From contig JAAYND010000145.1 of the NCBI GenBank assembly GCA_012521035.1, positions 1-15,373 on the forward strand: a stretch of DNA of 15,373 nucleotides. The letters are read 5' to 3'. Each line of letters opens with the position of its first letter. Positions within the stretch are counted from its first letter, which is position 1. This document shows, piece by piece, positions 8,107-13,694 of the stretch. Source of the DNA: Methanomicrobiales archaeon (GTDB taxonomy: Archaea > Halobacteriota > Methanomicrobia > Methanomicrobiales > Methanoculleaceae). The notes under the pieces are model-generated. The model did not search any database. It saw only the letters and a list, made by a program, of their open reading frames with translations, and was not told the DNA's origin. A program made the position numbers and the translations under genes.

Positions 8107-8682
8107 TTAGTTTTTTGCAGAAAAGAGAGGGTCTGCGCCGGCCGCAGAAACCCTGACCGGCCCGGTGATCGTGCAGGGTCTGCACCCTTCGGGGCGCACC
8201 CTGATGGTCAGGTCACCGCCGGTCGGAACCGGGCGATCGAGATGGAGCCGGATCGTGCATCCCTCCCCGGCGGAAAGGAACGCATCACTGCCCGGAGGGG
8301 ATATCACCGTCCACATCCCCGGTCCCGGGAGAGCGTCTTCGGACCGCGCGAGGATCTTGAGGTAGTCTCCTGCCATGACCGTCACGGTGACCCGGAAGAG
8401 ATCGATGGCCTCGCCCTCCCCCGTGTGAGTGATGCGGAAGGTCAGAGTATCGATACAGGTGCTGGCCGGTTCCGGAGCCAGGAGGGAGCCGGTGATCTCT
8501 CCGGAAAGCGCGAGATTTGACTCATTCGCGGCCAGAACCGGGTATATGCCCGCACCAGCCGCTGGTCCACCTCCCGAGGCGCCCGCCCCGAATGAGATGA
8601 ACGAAAAAAGCGCGGTGACGGCAACGAATGCTGCAAAAATTGCCGCAAGCTCAAGATGTGTACAGCCCTCACTTCCCCCCAT
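8107..8682 (-). CDS. Archaellin-like (type IV pilin-like) surface protein
   Basis: 191 residues from ATG 8682. Longer upstream frames were rejected because the TATA box at 8721-8714 predicts a transcript starting about 9 nt before this ATG, and because the class III signal starts here. The N-terminus is MGGSEG followed by CTHLELAAIFAAFVAVTALF, resembling the archaellin pattern of prepilin-peptidase site after Gly, Glu at +5 and a hydrophobic assembly helix (residues 11-33). The rest is a beta-rich Ala/Gly/Thr-rich ectodomain with four Cys (C76, C142, C167, C170), typical in size for a FlaB-like globular domain. The gene is isolated from any visible archaellum operon. Residue -2 is Glu instead of the usual Lys/Arg, so it may be an archaellin, an adhesive pilin or a diverged relative. 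Confidence 0.72.
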   Translation of the reverse strand: MGGSEGCTHLELAAIFAAFVAVTALFSFISFGAGASGGGPAAGAGIYPVLAANESNLALSGEITGSLLAPEPASTCIDTLTFRITHTGEGEAIDLFRVTVTVMAGDYLKILARSEDALPGPGMWTVISPPGSDAFLSAGEGCTIRLHLDRPVPTGGDLTIRVRPEGCRPCTITGPVRVSAAGADPLFSAKN

Positions 8683-8713
8683 AGTGATACTCGTGGTAGG
8701 ATCCTGGCCCCGG

Positions 8714-8721
8714 CATATAAA
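8714..8721 (-). promoter_or_regulatory. TATA box of the archaellin-like gene
   Basis: TTTATATG on the minus strand is a textbook archaeal TATA element. Its centre is about 26 bp before a predicted start site near 8691, leaving a leader of about 9 nt with no Shine-Dalgarno sequence. Confidence 0.65.
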
Positions 8722-8862
8722 CCTATCCTGAGCTTGAGGGGGTGCCACCATCCATCTCGCCTGGCATGCCCCCGACACCGGCCTTCGCACGGTTCTGCGC
8801 GGTGTGCGCGACCTGTCCGGGCCTGTGCCCGGATGCGGAGATCGGTCAGGGCAGGCGACCAC

Positions 8863-8873
8863 AGATATATATT
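8863..8873 (+). promoter_or_regulatory. TATA box of the RNase P RNA gene
   Basis: AGATATATATT is centred at about 8868, 26 bp before the predicted 5' end of the RNA at 8895. The fit between promoter spacing and the start of helix P1 supports both calls. It lies back to back with the archaellin-like promoter, about 140 bp away. Confidence 0.65.
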
Positions 8874-8894
8874 CCCTCCCGTGAATATTATATA

Positions 8895-9260
8895 GGAGAG
8901 GGAGAGTGCGGCCGACGGTGGCACATATCCTGTGCCGCTGAGGAAAGTCCTCCCACCGGCCAGACACGCAGCCGCACGCAAGTGCGGGTGGCGAGAGTCA
9001 CGGCAATGACACAGAAACGACACGGCCCGCTGACAGTGATGAAACGACTGAGTCTCCGTTGACGGGGGCGAGATGTGCGAGTTATTCGCGCAAATAACTC
9101 GTTGAACGTAGCGGCGGGATGCGATGAAACGGTGAATCCCTGCGGGTGCAAACCAGAATAGGGCAGATGGATCGTCTGGTATCCGCCCGGGTATGGCGCG
9201 TAGCTGAATGCCGCACAGAACAGAAGGAGGCTTACTCCTCCCACTCCCTGCTATCTCCTC
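8895..9260 (+). ncRNA. rnpB: Archaeal RNase P RNA
   Basis: Catalytic RNA of RNase P, which removes 5' leaders from precursor tRNAs. The diagnostic conserved blocks are present: GAGGAAAGTCC at 8940-8950, GGTGAATCCC...GGTGCAAACC near 9131-9152, and ACAGAA (9215-9220) followed by GGCTTA (9229-9234). The two ends pair as helix P1, with GGAGA (8895-8899) opposite TCTCC (9254-9258) and GGGAG further in. A perfect 8-bp hairpin, GAGTTATT/AATAACTC (9079-9086 with 9093-9100), lies where an archaeal P12-like helix is expected. The length of about 366 nt suits an archaeal type A RNA. Exact ends are inferred from P1 pairing and the promoter and T-run positions. Confidence 0.93.
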
Positions 9261-9275
9261 CTTGAGCGGTTCGCC

Positions 9276-9281
9276 TTTTTT
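9276..9281 (+). terminator. T-run terminator of RNase P RNA
   Basis: Six consecutive T residues 16 nt beyond helix P1 fit archaeal intrinsic termination, which needs a T-tract but not a strong hairpin. Confidence 0.5.
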
Positions 9282-9348
9282 GCCCTTCGTATGTTCACAT
9301 CGGTGCCATTCTTTCCAGGGACGGTCTGTGTACCAGGAGAGCAAATGC

Positions 9349-9375
9349 TTAAGTAAAAAAATTACTAATAGTAAT
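9349..9375 (+). promoter_or_regulatory. Promoter and palindromic operator of the XRE-CBS regulator
   Basis: A TATA-like stretch (TTAAGTAAAA, 9349-9358) is centred 26 bp before ATG 9379, predicting a leaderless mRNA. Between the two sits a perfect hyphenated palindrome, ATTACT-AAT-AGTAAT (9361-9375). A dimeric helix-turn-helix protein bound here would block initiation, so autorepression is the simplest reading. The pattern resembles the palindrome at 1727-1739. Confidence 0.55.
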
Positions 9376-9378
9376 AAT

Positions 9379-9933
9379 ATGGAGATCCCCACCCCTGCCG
9401 AACTGCGGGAAAAAAGAATCCGTATGGGTTTAAAACAGGCAGATGTGGCCCGCATGGCCGGGATAAGTCAGTCCATGGTCGCGCGGATCGAGTCCGGCAG
9501 TGTGGATCCGAGGGTCAGCACGCTCGCAAAGATCGTAGAAGTCCTGCAGGCGGCGGAACGCTCGGCGATCACGGCGGCCGATGTGATGACCTCACCTGTG
9601 CTCTCTGTCGCCCCTGATGATCCTGTCAACCGCGCTGTCGAGATTATGGGCAGGAACAGTATCTCTCAGTTACCGGTACTCGATAACGAGGTGCCGGTAG
9701 GTTGTATATCGGAATCAGCGATCATGAGCGCCATGGAAGAGGGGGGGTTCCACCAGACACATCAAAAACTGGTCAGAGACTGTATGGAACCCGGTTTCCC
9801 GGCGCTCCCTCCGACAGCCCCTATCGATACGATCGTCCATCTCCTGCATCACAACCACGCGGTCCTGGTGCTCGAGAGAGGGAAGGTATGTGGCGTCATC
9901 ACCAAACACGATCTGATATCGTTGATAGCGTGA
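9379..9933 (+). CDS. Predicted transcriptional regulator, XRE-type HTH plus two CBS domains
   Basis: 184 residues from ATG 9379. Residues 7-60 form an XRE/Cro-type helix-turn-helix (LREKRIRMGLKQADVARMAG then SQSMVARIESG). Two CBS motifs follow: about 66-122 (ADVMTSPVLSVAPDDPV...GCISESAIM) and about 132-184 (VRDCMEPGFPALPPTAPID...GVITKHDLISLI). The paired CBS domains probably form one Bateman module, which in this family binds an adenine nucleotide or related ligand, so DNA binding may respond to energy or cofactor state. This architecture corresponds to the COG3620 type of archaeal regulator. It stands alone, transcribed in the same direction as the RNase P RNA, with a palindrome suited to autoregulation. 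Target genes are not known. Confidence 0.9.
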   Translation: MEIPTPAELREKRIRMGLKQADVARMAGISQSMVARIESGSVDPRVSTLAKIVEVLQAAERSAITAADVMTSPVLSVAPDDPVNRAVEIMGRNSISQLPVLDNEVPVGCISESAIMSAMEEGGFHQTHQKLVRDCMEPGFPALPPTAPIDTIVHLLHHNHAVLVLERGKVCGVITKHDLISLIA

Positions 9934-10172
9934 GAGGGCACCGGCAGGGGATGAGCCGGACCGTGGTGCTTTGCACCCATGCAGATGCCCCGTCCTTGTG
10001 CGCGGCCAGCGCCGGGCGCAGGGTGGGTGAAGGGACTCCACGGAGATCAATGGATGAGTCCCTTTCTGCCAGGATGCCGGCAGGAAGCGCACCACCCCTC
10101 GTTACGGAGATTTCCCGGCAGCATGGCGAACCGCCACACCGATGCCCGCAAAATTGGGGAGGTGTCTCTCCT
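9934..10172. other. Gene-free region between converging genes, with a hairpin
   Basis: No gene is supported between the XRE-CBS gene and the tail of tpiA. A 9-bp inverted repeat, AAGGGACTC (10030-10038) and GAGTCCCTT (10056-10064), with a 17-nt loop and a following T, could form a stable stem. A smaller stem, GGTGC-TTT-GCACC, is at 9965-9977. These may act at the 3' end of the regulator mRNA or belong to a small RNA; neither is established. Confidence 0.4.
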
Positions 10173-10173
10173 C
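10150..10173 (-). terminator. Possible terminator of tpiA
   Basis: Directly after the tpiA stop codon, on the minus strand, a short GAGG/CCTC stem (10173-10170 with 10162-10159) is followed by AATTTT. The stem is weak, so this is tentative. Confidence 0.3.
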
Positions 10174-10847
10174 TATATCAATGATACGAGATCCCGGAGG
10201 ACCGCCCCGGGGTCGTCGGCCTTGACGACGCTCGATGCCAGCAGGACGCCGGAGGTTCCGAGGTCGACTGCTATTTTTACGCACTCGCCTGACTGGATCC
10301 CCGCCCCGGTCAGGACTCTCACGTCCGGATTCACCGCCCTGACGGCGTTTACGGAACGCTCGATTATCCCGGGGTCTGCCTTTGAGACCGATACTCCGCT
10401 CCCGATCAGCTCAGGGGGCTCGATCGCCACATAATCGGGCCGGAGCGCTGCTGCGGCAGCACTGGTGGAGTCGTTGTTCGTGCAGACGACCGACTCGAGG
10501 TGGAGTCTTCTCGCGGCCTGGACGCCGGCGTCGATATCGGCCAGGGTGAGGCGCCGTTCGGAGTGGTTGATCAGGGTGCCGTGGGCGCCCGCCGCCCTGA
10601 CTGCCTCAGGCAGAATATGACCGGTATGAGCGCCGGGAGCGATCGCATCGATATGCTGGGCATATACGGGTATTGCATGGTGCTGACTCATCGGGCGGAT
10701 CTCGGTGAAGACCGGGGCGATACCGATGACGACCCCGCTCTCCTTCCCCACGGCCTCGGCCGCGGCAGCGATCCGGTGAGCGTTTTGACCCATACCCTCG
10801 TGGTAGGTCTTCAGATTGACCAGAATCAACGGTGAAACCATATCCAT
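10173..10847 (-). CDS. tpiA: Triosephosphate isomerase, archaeal type
   Basis: Interconverts dihydroxyacetone phosphate and glyceraldehyde 3-phosphate in gluconeogenesis and glycolysis. Numbering from ATG 10847 gives 224 residues, matching the short archaeal TIMs (about 220-230) rather than the ~250-residue bacterial form. Catalytic residues are visible: Lys13 in VNLKTY, His95 in LINHSERR, and Glu143 in AIEPPELIGSG, which runs into the phosphate-gripping loop 6. The GAGI segment at 181-184 and the C-terminal VLLASSVV complete the phosphate site. Three start codons lie together (GTG 10850, ATG 10847, ATG 10841). GGGAGGAG is 17 nt upstream of the first, too far to decide, while a TATA-like TTAATA (about 10876-10883) predicts a start near 10854 and hence a near-leaderless message. 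Confidence 0.95.
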   Translation of the reverse strand: MDMVSPLILVNLKTYHEGMGQNAHRIAAAAEAVGKESGVVIGIAPVFTEIRPMSQHHAIPVYAQHIDAIAPGAHTGHILPEAVRAAGAHGTLINHSERRLTLADIDAGVQAARRLHLESVVCTNNDSTSAAAAALRPDYVAIEPPELIGSGVSVSKADPGIIERSVNAVRAVNPDVRVLTGAGIQSGECVKIAVDLGTSGVLLASSVVKADDPGAVLRDLVSLI

Positions 10848-10850
10848 CAC

Positions 10851-11164
10851 GTCTGTCTGATAGGTTGCTCCTCCCGGTATTAACTCTGGTGCAAGGGCGT
10901 GCTATGGGGTGCCTCTTCCCCGGCAGGAACCAGGATAGACCATGCTGGAAGACTTTGACTCTGGTACAAAGGGCCCTGGAGGAGAGTTAAATGCAGGATG
11001 CAGGCTATGAGGCGCGGGATCCCGGGGCAATACCCACCCGGGAAGATGCGACCTGATCCACGGAAGAGAGGTCGGGCCGGGAGTGAACTCCAGAGAGAGG
11101 TGGCCGGCAGTCTGCCAGGACCCACGGGAGCATGTTAATATAGCGCAGGGCTGTATGGGAAGAT
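10851..11164. other. Divergent intergenic region with an imperfect direct repeat
   Basis: It separates tpiA (minus) from the small plus-strand gene at 11165. No gene is supported. Two similar segments occur about 77 bp apart: ACTCTGGTGCAAGGG from 10884 and ACTCTGGTACAAAGGG from 10960. Both promoters lie at the edges of the region. The rest is GC-rich with no clear structure. Confidence 0.4.
11133..11142 (+). promoter_or_regulatory. TATA box of the 87-residue protein gene
   Basis: TGTTAATATA is centred about 27 bp before ATG 11165. This predicts a leaderless transcript starting at or next to the initiation codon, and supports the reality of the small gene. Confidence 0.55.
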
Positions 11165-11428
11165 ATGGCTACAGATAGGGAGGAACAACAGAACACCATC
11201 GCGAGAGTCAGAGAGATCTTCTCGACTTATCACACCCGGGCCGCTGTCCGTGAAGAGCTGGAGTCTCTCGGTTTCAATGTAAAGGCGGAACACGGGGACG
11301 TCACGTCCCTGGAGAACGCGACCGCCGAGATCTTTGTCCAGATCTTTGCAAATGACCGGGGCGATGTCGTCGACTCACACGTCGTGACGTTTGATGAGAT
11401 CGAGCTGAAACCACGAACCAGAGACTGA
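11165..11428 (+). CDS. Small hypothetical protein, 87 residues
   Basis: I do not recognise the family. ATG 11165 is the first codon of a predicted leaderless transcript. The protein is soluble and highly charged, with no signal peptide, membrane segment or Cys pairs. The first 40 residues look alpha-helical (REEQQNTIARVREIFSTYHT, then AVREELESLGF). The second half looks like beta strands (TAEIFVQIFAND, VVDSHVVTFDEIELK), suggesting a compact alpha/beta fold. The acidic, ordered composition and the promoter spacing argue for a real gene. It converges with PAN (stop codons 44 bp apart), with no operon partner. A regulatory or adaptor role is only a guess. Confidence 0.75.
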   Translation: MATDREEQQNTIARVREIFSTYHTRAAVREELESLGFNVKAEHGDVTSLENATAEIFVQIFANDRGDVVDSHVVTFDEIELKPRTRD

Positions 11429-11458
11429 AGATCATCCATTCTGCCGGTTATCCGGGAG

Positions 11459-11464
11459 AAAAAA
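11459..11464 (-). terminator. T-run terminator of PAN
   Basis: Six T residues on the minus strand, beginning 8 nt after the PAN stop codon and preceding GC-rich sequence, fit archaeal T-tract termination between the two converging genes. Confidence 0.5.
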
Positions 11465-11472
11465 GGAGTTAT

Positions 11473-12711
11473 TCAGGCGAACATCTCGCCATAGGTGGTA
11501 TGGAAATGGTGCCGGTCAAAGTCGAGCGAGAGTTTATCGATCGCCTTCATGAAGTCCTCGTGACCGACTGTATCCTGCTCCATCCTGATGGCAAACATGC
11601 CCGCCTCCATACATATCGCCCGGAGGTCAGCGCCGTTCTTGCCCTCCGTGAGCCGGGCCACCTCTGAGAGGTTGACGTCCTCGCCAAGGTTCATGTTCCG
11701 GGTATGGATCATCAGGATGGCAAACCTCCCCTCGTGGTCGGGGAGTGGTATCTCTATCATCCGGTCGAACCTGCCCGGGCGGAGAAGCGCGCGGTCGAGG
11801 ATGTCGATCCGGTTGGTCGCGGCGATGATCTTGACATCACCCCGGTCCTCAAATCCATCCATCTCGGCCAGGAGCTGCATCAGCGTTCTCTGGACCTCGC
11901 GGTCTCCCGACGTCGTCGAGTCGTTCCGGTGCGCGCCGATCGCATCGATCTCATCGATGAAGATGATCGAGGGAGCCTTCTGTTTCGCGAGGTCGAAGAG
12001 CTCCCTGACCAGGCGCGCCCCCTCGCCGATGTACTTCTGCACAAGCTCCGAACCGACCACGCGGAGGAAGTGTGCGTTTGTGTGATGGGCCACCGCCCGC
12101 GCAAGGAGGGTCTTCCCTGTGCCCGGCGGCCCGTGGAGCAGCACGCCCTTCGGCGGAGAGATCCCGACCTTCTCGAAGAGGTGCGGCTTTGTCAGGGGAA
12201 GCTCAACCGCCTCCCTGACCTCCTCGATCTGCGGTCCAAGACCGCCGATGTTCTCGTAGGTCTCTTCCGGAGACTCAACCAGTTCCATGCCGTAGATCTG
12301 CGCGTCGTAGCTTGTGGGAAGCACATCCACGATGGCAAGGGACTGCTGGTTAAGCGTGCAGCGTGCACCGGGTTTGAGGAGATCGGGGTCGATAAGCTGT
12401 GATGTACGGACCAGGAACCGTGGCCCTGCGCTGCTCCGCACAATCACCCGGTTGTTATCGATCACATCCGTTACCGTCCCGATAACAAGGGGGGGGCTTC
12501 GTAATTGTTCAATCTCGCTCTTTAATTTGCGTAGTTCGCGTTCGTAGCGGATCTTCTGGGTCTCAATATATCGTTTCTCGGACTCTATCTGACGGAACTG
12601 TTCGCGTAGCTCCAGGTTTCGGTTTTCAAGGTTGGTTATCCGTTCCAGGAGATACTGGTAGATGTCTTCACCGGTATCCTTCTCTGGTGCATGCCGAGCG
12701 ATATCTCCCAT
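11473..12711 (-). CDS. pan: Proteasome-activating nucleotidase (PAN)
   Basis: Hexameric AAA+ ATPase that unfolds proteins and feeds them to the archaeal 20S proteasome. The 412 residues start at ATG 12711 with AGGAG 4 nt upstream. Domains in order: N-terminal coiled coil (about 15-72), OB-fold ring (about 74-135), then the AAA+ module. This has Walker A GPPGTGKT (194-201), the aromatic-hydrophobic pore loop KYIGEG (226-231), Walker B IIFIDEID (249-256) and the second region of homology ending in RPGRFDR with Arg fingers at 311 and 314. Length fits the family. The C-terminus ends in MFA instead of a clear hydrophobic-Tyr-X motif used to dock into the 20S ring, so Phe may replace Tyr. It is divergently transcribed from mbf1. 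Confidence 0.96.
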   Translation of the reverse strand: MGDIARHAPEKDTGEDIYQYLLERITNLENRNLELREQFRQIESEKRYIETQKIRYERELRKLKSEIEQLRSPPLVIGTVTDVIDNNRVIVRSSAGPRFLVRTSQLIDPDLLKPGARCTLNQQSLAIVDVLPTSYDAQIYGMELVESPEETYENIGGLGPQIEEVREAVELPLTKPHLFEKVGISPPKGVLLHGPPGTGKTLLARAVAHHTNAHFLRVVGSELVQKYIGEGARLVRELFDLAKQKAPSIIFIDEIDAIGAHRNDSTTSGDREVQRTLMQLLAEMDGFEDRGDVKIIAATNRIDILDRALLRPGRFDRMIEIPLPDHEGRFAILMIHTRNMNLGEDVNLSEVARLTEGKNGADLRAICMEAGMFAIRMEQDTVGHEDFMKAIDKLSLDFDRHHFHTTYGEMFA

Positions 12712-12726
12712 GGGTCTCCTCGATTA

Positions 12727-12735
12727 ATTATATAG
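12727..12735 (+). promoter_or_regulatory. Probable TATA box of mbf1
   Basis: ATTATATAG is centred near 12732, predicting a start near 12758 and a leader of about 11 nt before ATG 12769. It lies between the PAN TATA box and the PAN start site, so the two divergent promoters interlock. Confidence 0.45.
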
Positions 12736-12743
12736 GTTAAAAT

Positions 12744-12753
12744 GAATATAAAG
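12744..12753 (-). promoter_or_regulatory. Probable TATA box of PAN
   Basis: CTTTATATTC on the minus strand is centred at 12748, predicting a start near 12722 and a leader of about 11 nt that retains the AGGAG ribosome site. The AT-rich TATATAATTAA nearer the gene is too close to the start codon to serve as TATA box. Confidence 0.5.
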
Positions 12754-12768
12754 TTGTTTGCGAGACTT

Positions 12769-13257
12769 ATGCAGTGTGAACTATGCGGCGCCCCCATACA
12801 GGGACCACCAAAAACCATTCAGATCGAGGGTGCAGAACTCTGTGTCTGTGTCCGATGTGCGAAACACGGTACAGAAGTCCAGCAATCGCGACAGAGAATT
12901 GTCCATAAAAAGACAGGTATCGCGGTCACGCAGACCAGAAGGCGGGCGCGGGACGTCTTTGACCTGATGGAGGGAGAGATCGTCGAAGACTACGCTGACC
13001 GGATCCGCGCCGCCCGGGAGGAGAAGGGGTGGTCCACCCTCGATCTTGCGCAGGAAGTTAAAGAGCGTGAAATCCTGATCAAAAAGATCGAGAAGGGCGA
13101 TCTCATCCCTGAAGATGATGTCCGGCGAAAGCTTGAGAAAGCGCTCGGTATCAGGCTGATCGACTCTGCCGAGGACGCTGCCTCCACCGGCGGACCGGGG
13201 CGGATGACGATGACTATAGGCGATGTCATAGCATTCCGGAAAGGCGGCCGGAAGTAG
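12769..13257 (+). CDS. mbf1: Multiprotein bridging factor 1 (archaeal MBF1)
   Basis: 162 residues. ATG 12769 was chosen over the in-frame ATG 12742 because MQCELCGAPI is the usual archaeal MBF1 beginning and the predicted transcript starts after 12742. The N-terminal zinc ribbon has Cys3 and Cys6 paired with Cys27 and Cys30. A basic linker follows (about 45-65, with KTGIAVTQTRRRAR). The Cro/C1-type helix-turn-helix spans about 75-130 (YADRIRAAREEKGWSTLDLA, then VKEREILIKKIEKGDLIPE). Eukaryotic MBF1 bridges TBP and activators. The archaeal protein keeps the HTH, but its role is less clear and has been linked to translation as well as transcription. It is divergent from PAN. Confidence 0.95.
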   Translation: MQCELCGAPIQGPPKTIQIEGAELCVCVRCAKHGTEVQQSRQRIVHKKTGIAVTQTRRRARDVFDLMEGEIVEDYADRIRAAREEKGWSTLDLAQEVKEREILIKKIEKGDLIPEDDVRRKLEKALGIRLIDSAEDAASTGGPGRMTMTIGDVIAFRKGGRK

Positions 13258-13465
13258 ATCTCTCCCCAATACTTCTTTCCGGCAAATGTTCGCGATATAG
13301 CCTCTCTCGTCCCCATGAACCAACCGGCGGCAGGAGGCGTTGTTATCGAAAGATGCATAACCCCCTTCCCACCCTCCCGCATGCGGCTACACCCATCAAT
13401 GCCCGGGGTCCGCCCACCTCACCACCGGGGGGTCCGGATTGCCGCATCGCGTAATCTCCCGGCAT

Positions 13466-13475
13466 CTTTTTATAT
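13466..13475 (+). promoter_or_regulatory. Strong TATA box of the aromatic biosynthesis operon
   Basis: CTTTTTATAT, followed by GAGAG, is centred near 13471. It predicts transcription from about 13497 and therefore a leader of about 200 nt before the first ADHS gene, which is long for this window, where other leaders are under 25 nt. The roughly 200 bp from 13258 to 13465 contains no recognisable gene. Confidence 0.55.
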
Positions 13476-13505
13476 GAGAGTGAGTAATGGTACCCACAAT
13501 GCAGG

Positions 13506-13646
13506 GTGAATGTTTTTTCGCCGGTGACTGCCTTTACCTCGGTTAACGGAGTAGCCACCCTCGCAGAAGCAATATACCAGTTTTTAATCGCCGATACCCG
13601 TGACAGCGGAGCGGCAGCGTTCTATAGCGATTTTACCCGGTTTTGA
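13506..13646 (+). CDS. Possible aromatic-rich leader ORF upstream of ADHS
   Basis: A 46-codon frame from GTG 13506 to TGA 13646 lies inside the operon leader. Eight codons are Phe or Tyr, and the last eight residues, FYSDFTRF, contain four. It is in the same frame as the ADHS gene, with sense codons after the TGA all the way to ATG 13695. An overlapping alternative is a 15-codon frame at 13499-13546 (MQGECFFAGDCLYLG), whose ATG sits about 2 nt after the predicted transcript start and would suit leaderless initiation. No Shine-Dalgarno sequence supports the GTG. It could be a leader peptide, the remains of a longer protein or chance. No family is recognised. Confidence 0.3.
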   Translation: MNVFSPVTAFTSVNGVATLAEAIYQFLIADTRDSGAAAFYSDFTRF

Positions 13647-13650
13647 ACCA

Positions 13651-13685
13651 TTCCGGATATTGTATTTACTCAGAATCCGGAGGAG
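13651..13685 (+). promoter_or_regulatory. Inverted repeat covering the ADHS Shine-Dalgarno sequence
   Basis: TCCGGAT (13652-13658) and ATCCGGA (13675-13681) are perfect complements with a 16-nt loop; a G-U pair (13651 with 13682) can extend the stem to 8 bp. The right arm overlaps GGAGGAG (13679-13685), the ribosome site of ATG 13695. Folding in RNA would hide that site. The stem begins 5 nt after the stop codon of the possible leader ORF, within the footprint of a terminating ribosome. The same segment holds a TATA-like TGTATTTAC, so a second promoter cannot be excluded. Confidence 0.45.
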
Positions 13686-13694
13686 ATTACAGGT

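Noticed and set aside
8683..8967. Upstream extension of the archaellin-like gene to an earlier start
   Set aside because: The extension crosses the gene's own TATA box and the 5' end of the RNase P RNA, and would bury the class III signal.
8442..9455. Minus-strand frame of 337 codons across the RNase P RNA and archaellin-like gene
   Set aside because: It overlaps a structural RNA with all its diagnostic conserved blocks and runs out of frame through the archaellin-like gene.
9702..10184. Plus-strand frame of 160 codons at the end of the XRE-CBS gene
   Set aside because: It overlaps the second CBS domain in another frame and has Arg/Ser/Pro-rich low-information sequence.
11704..12402. Plus-strand frame of 232 codons opposite PAN
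   Set aside because: It is antisense to the AAA+ core and consists of charged mirror-frame sequence.
12781..13323. Minus-strand frame of 180 codons opposite mbf1
   Set aside because: It covers the whole MBF1 coding region in antisense, with no motif.
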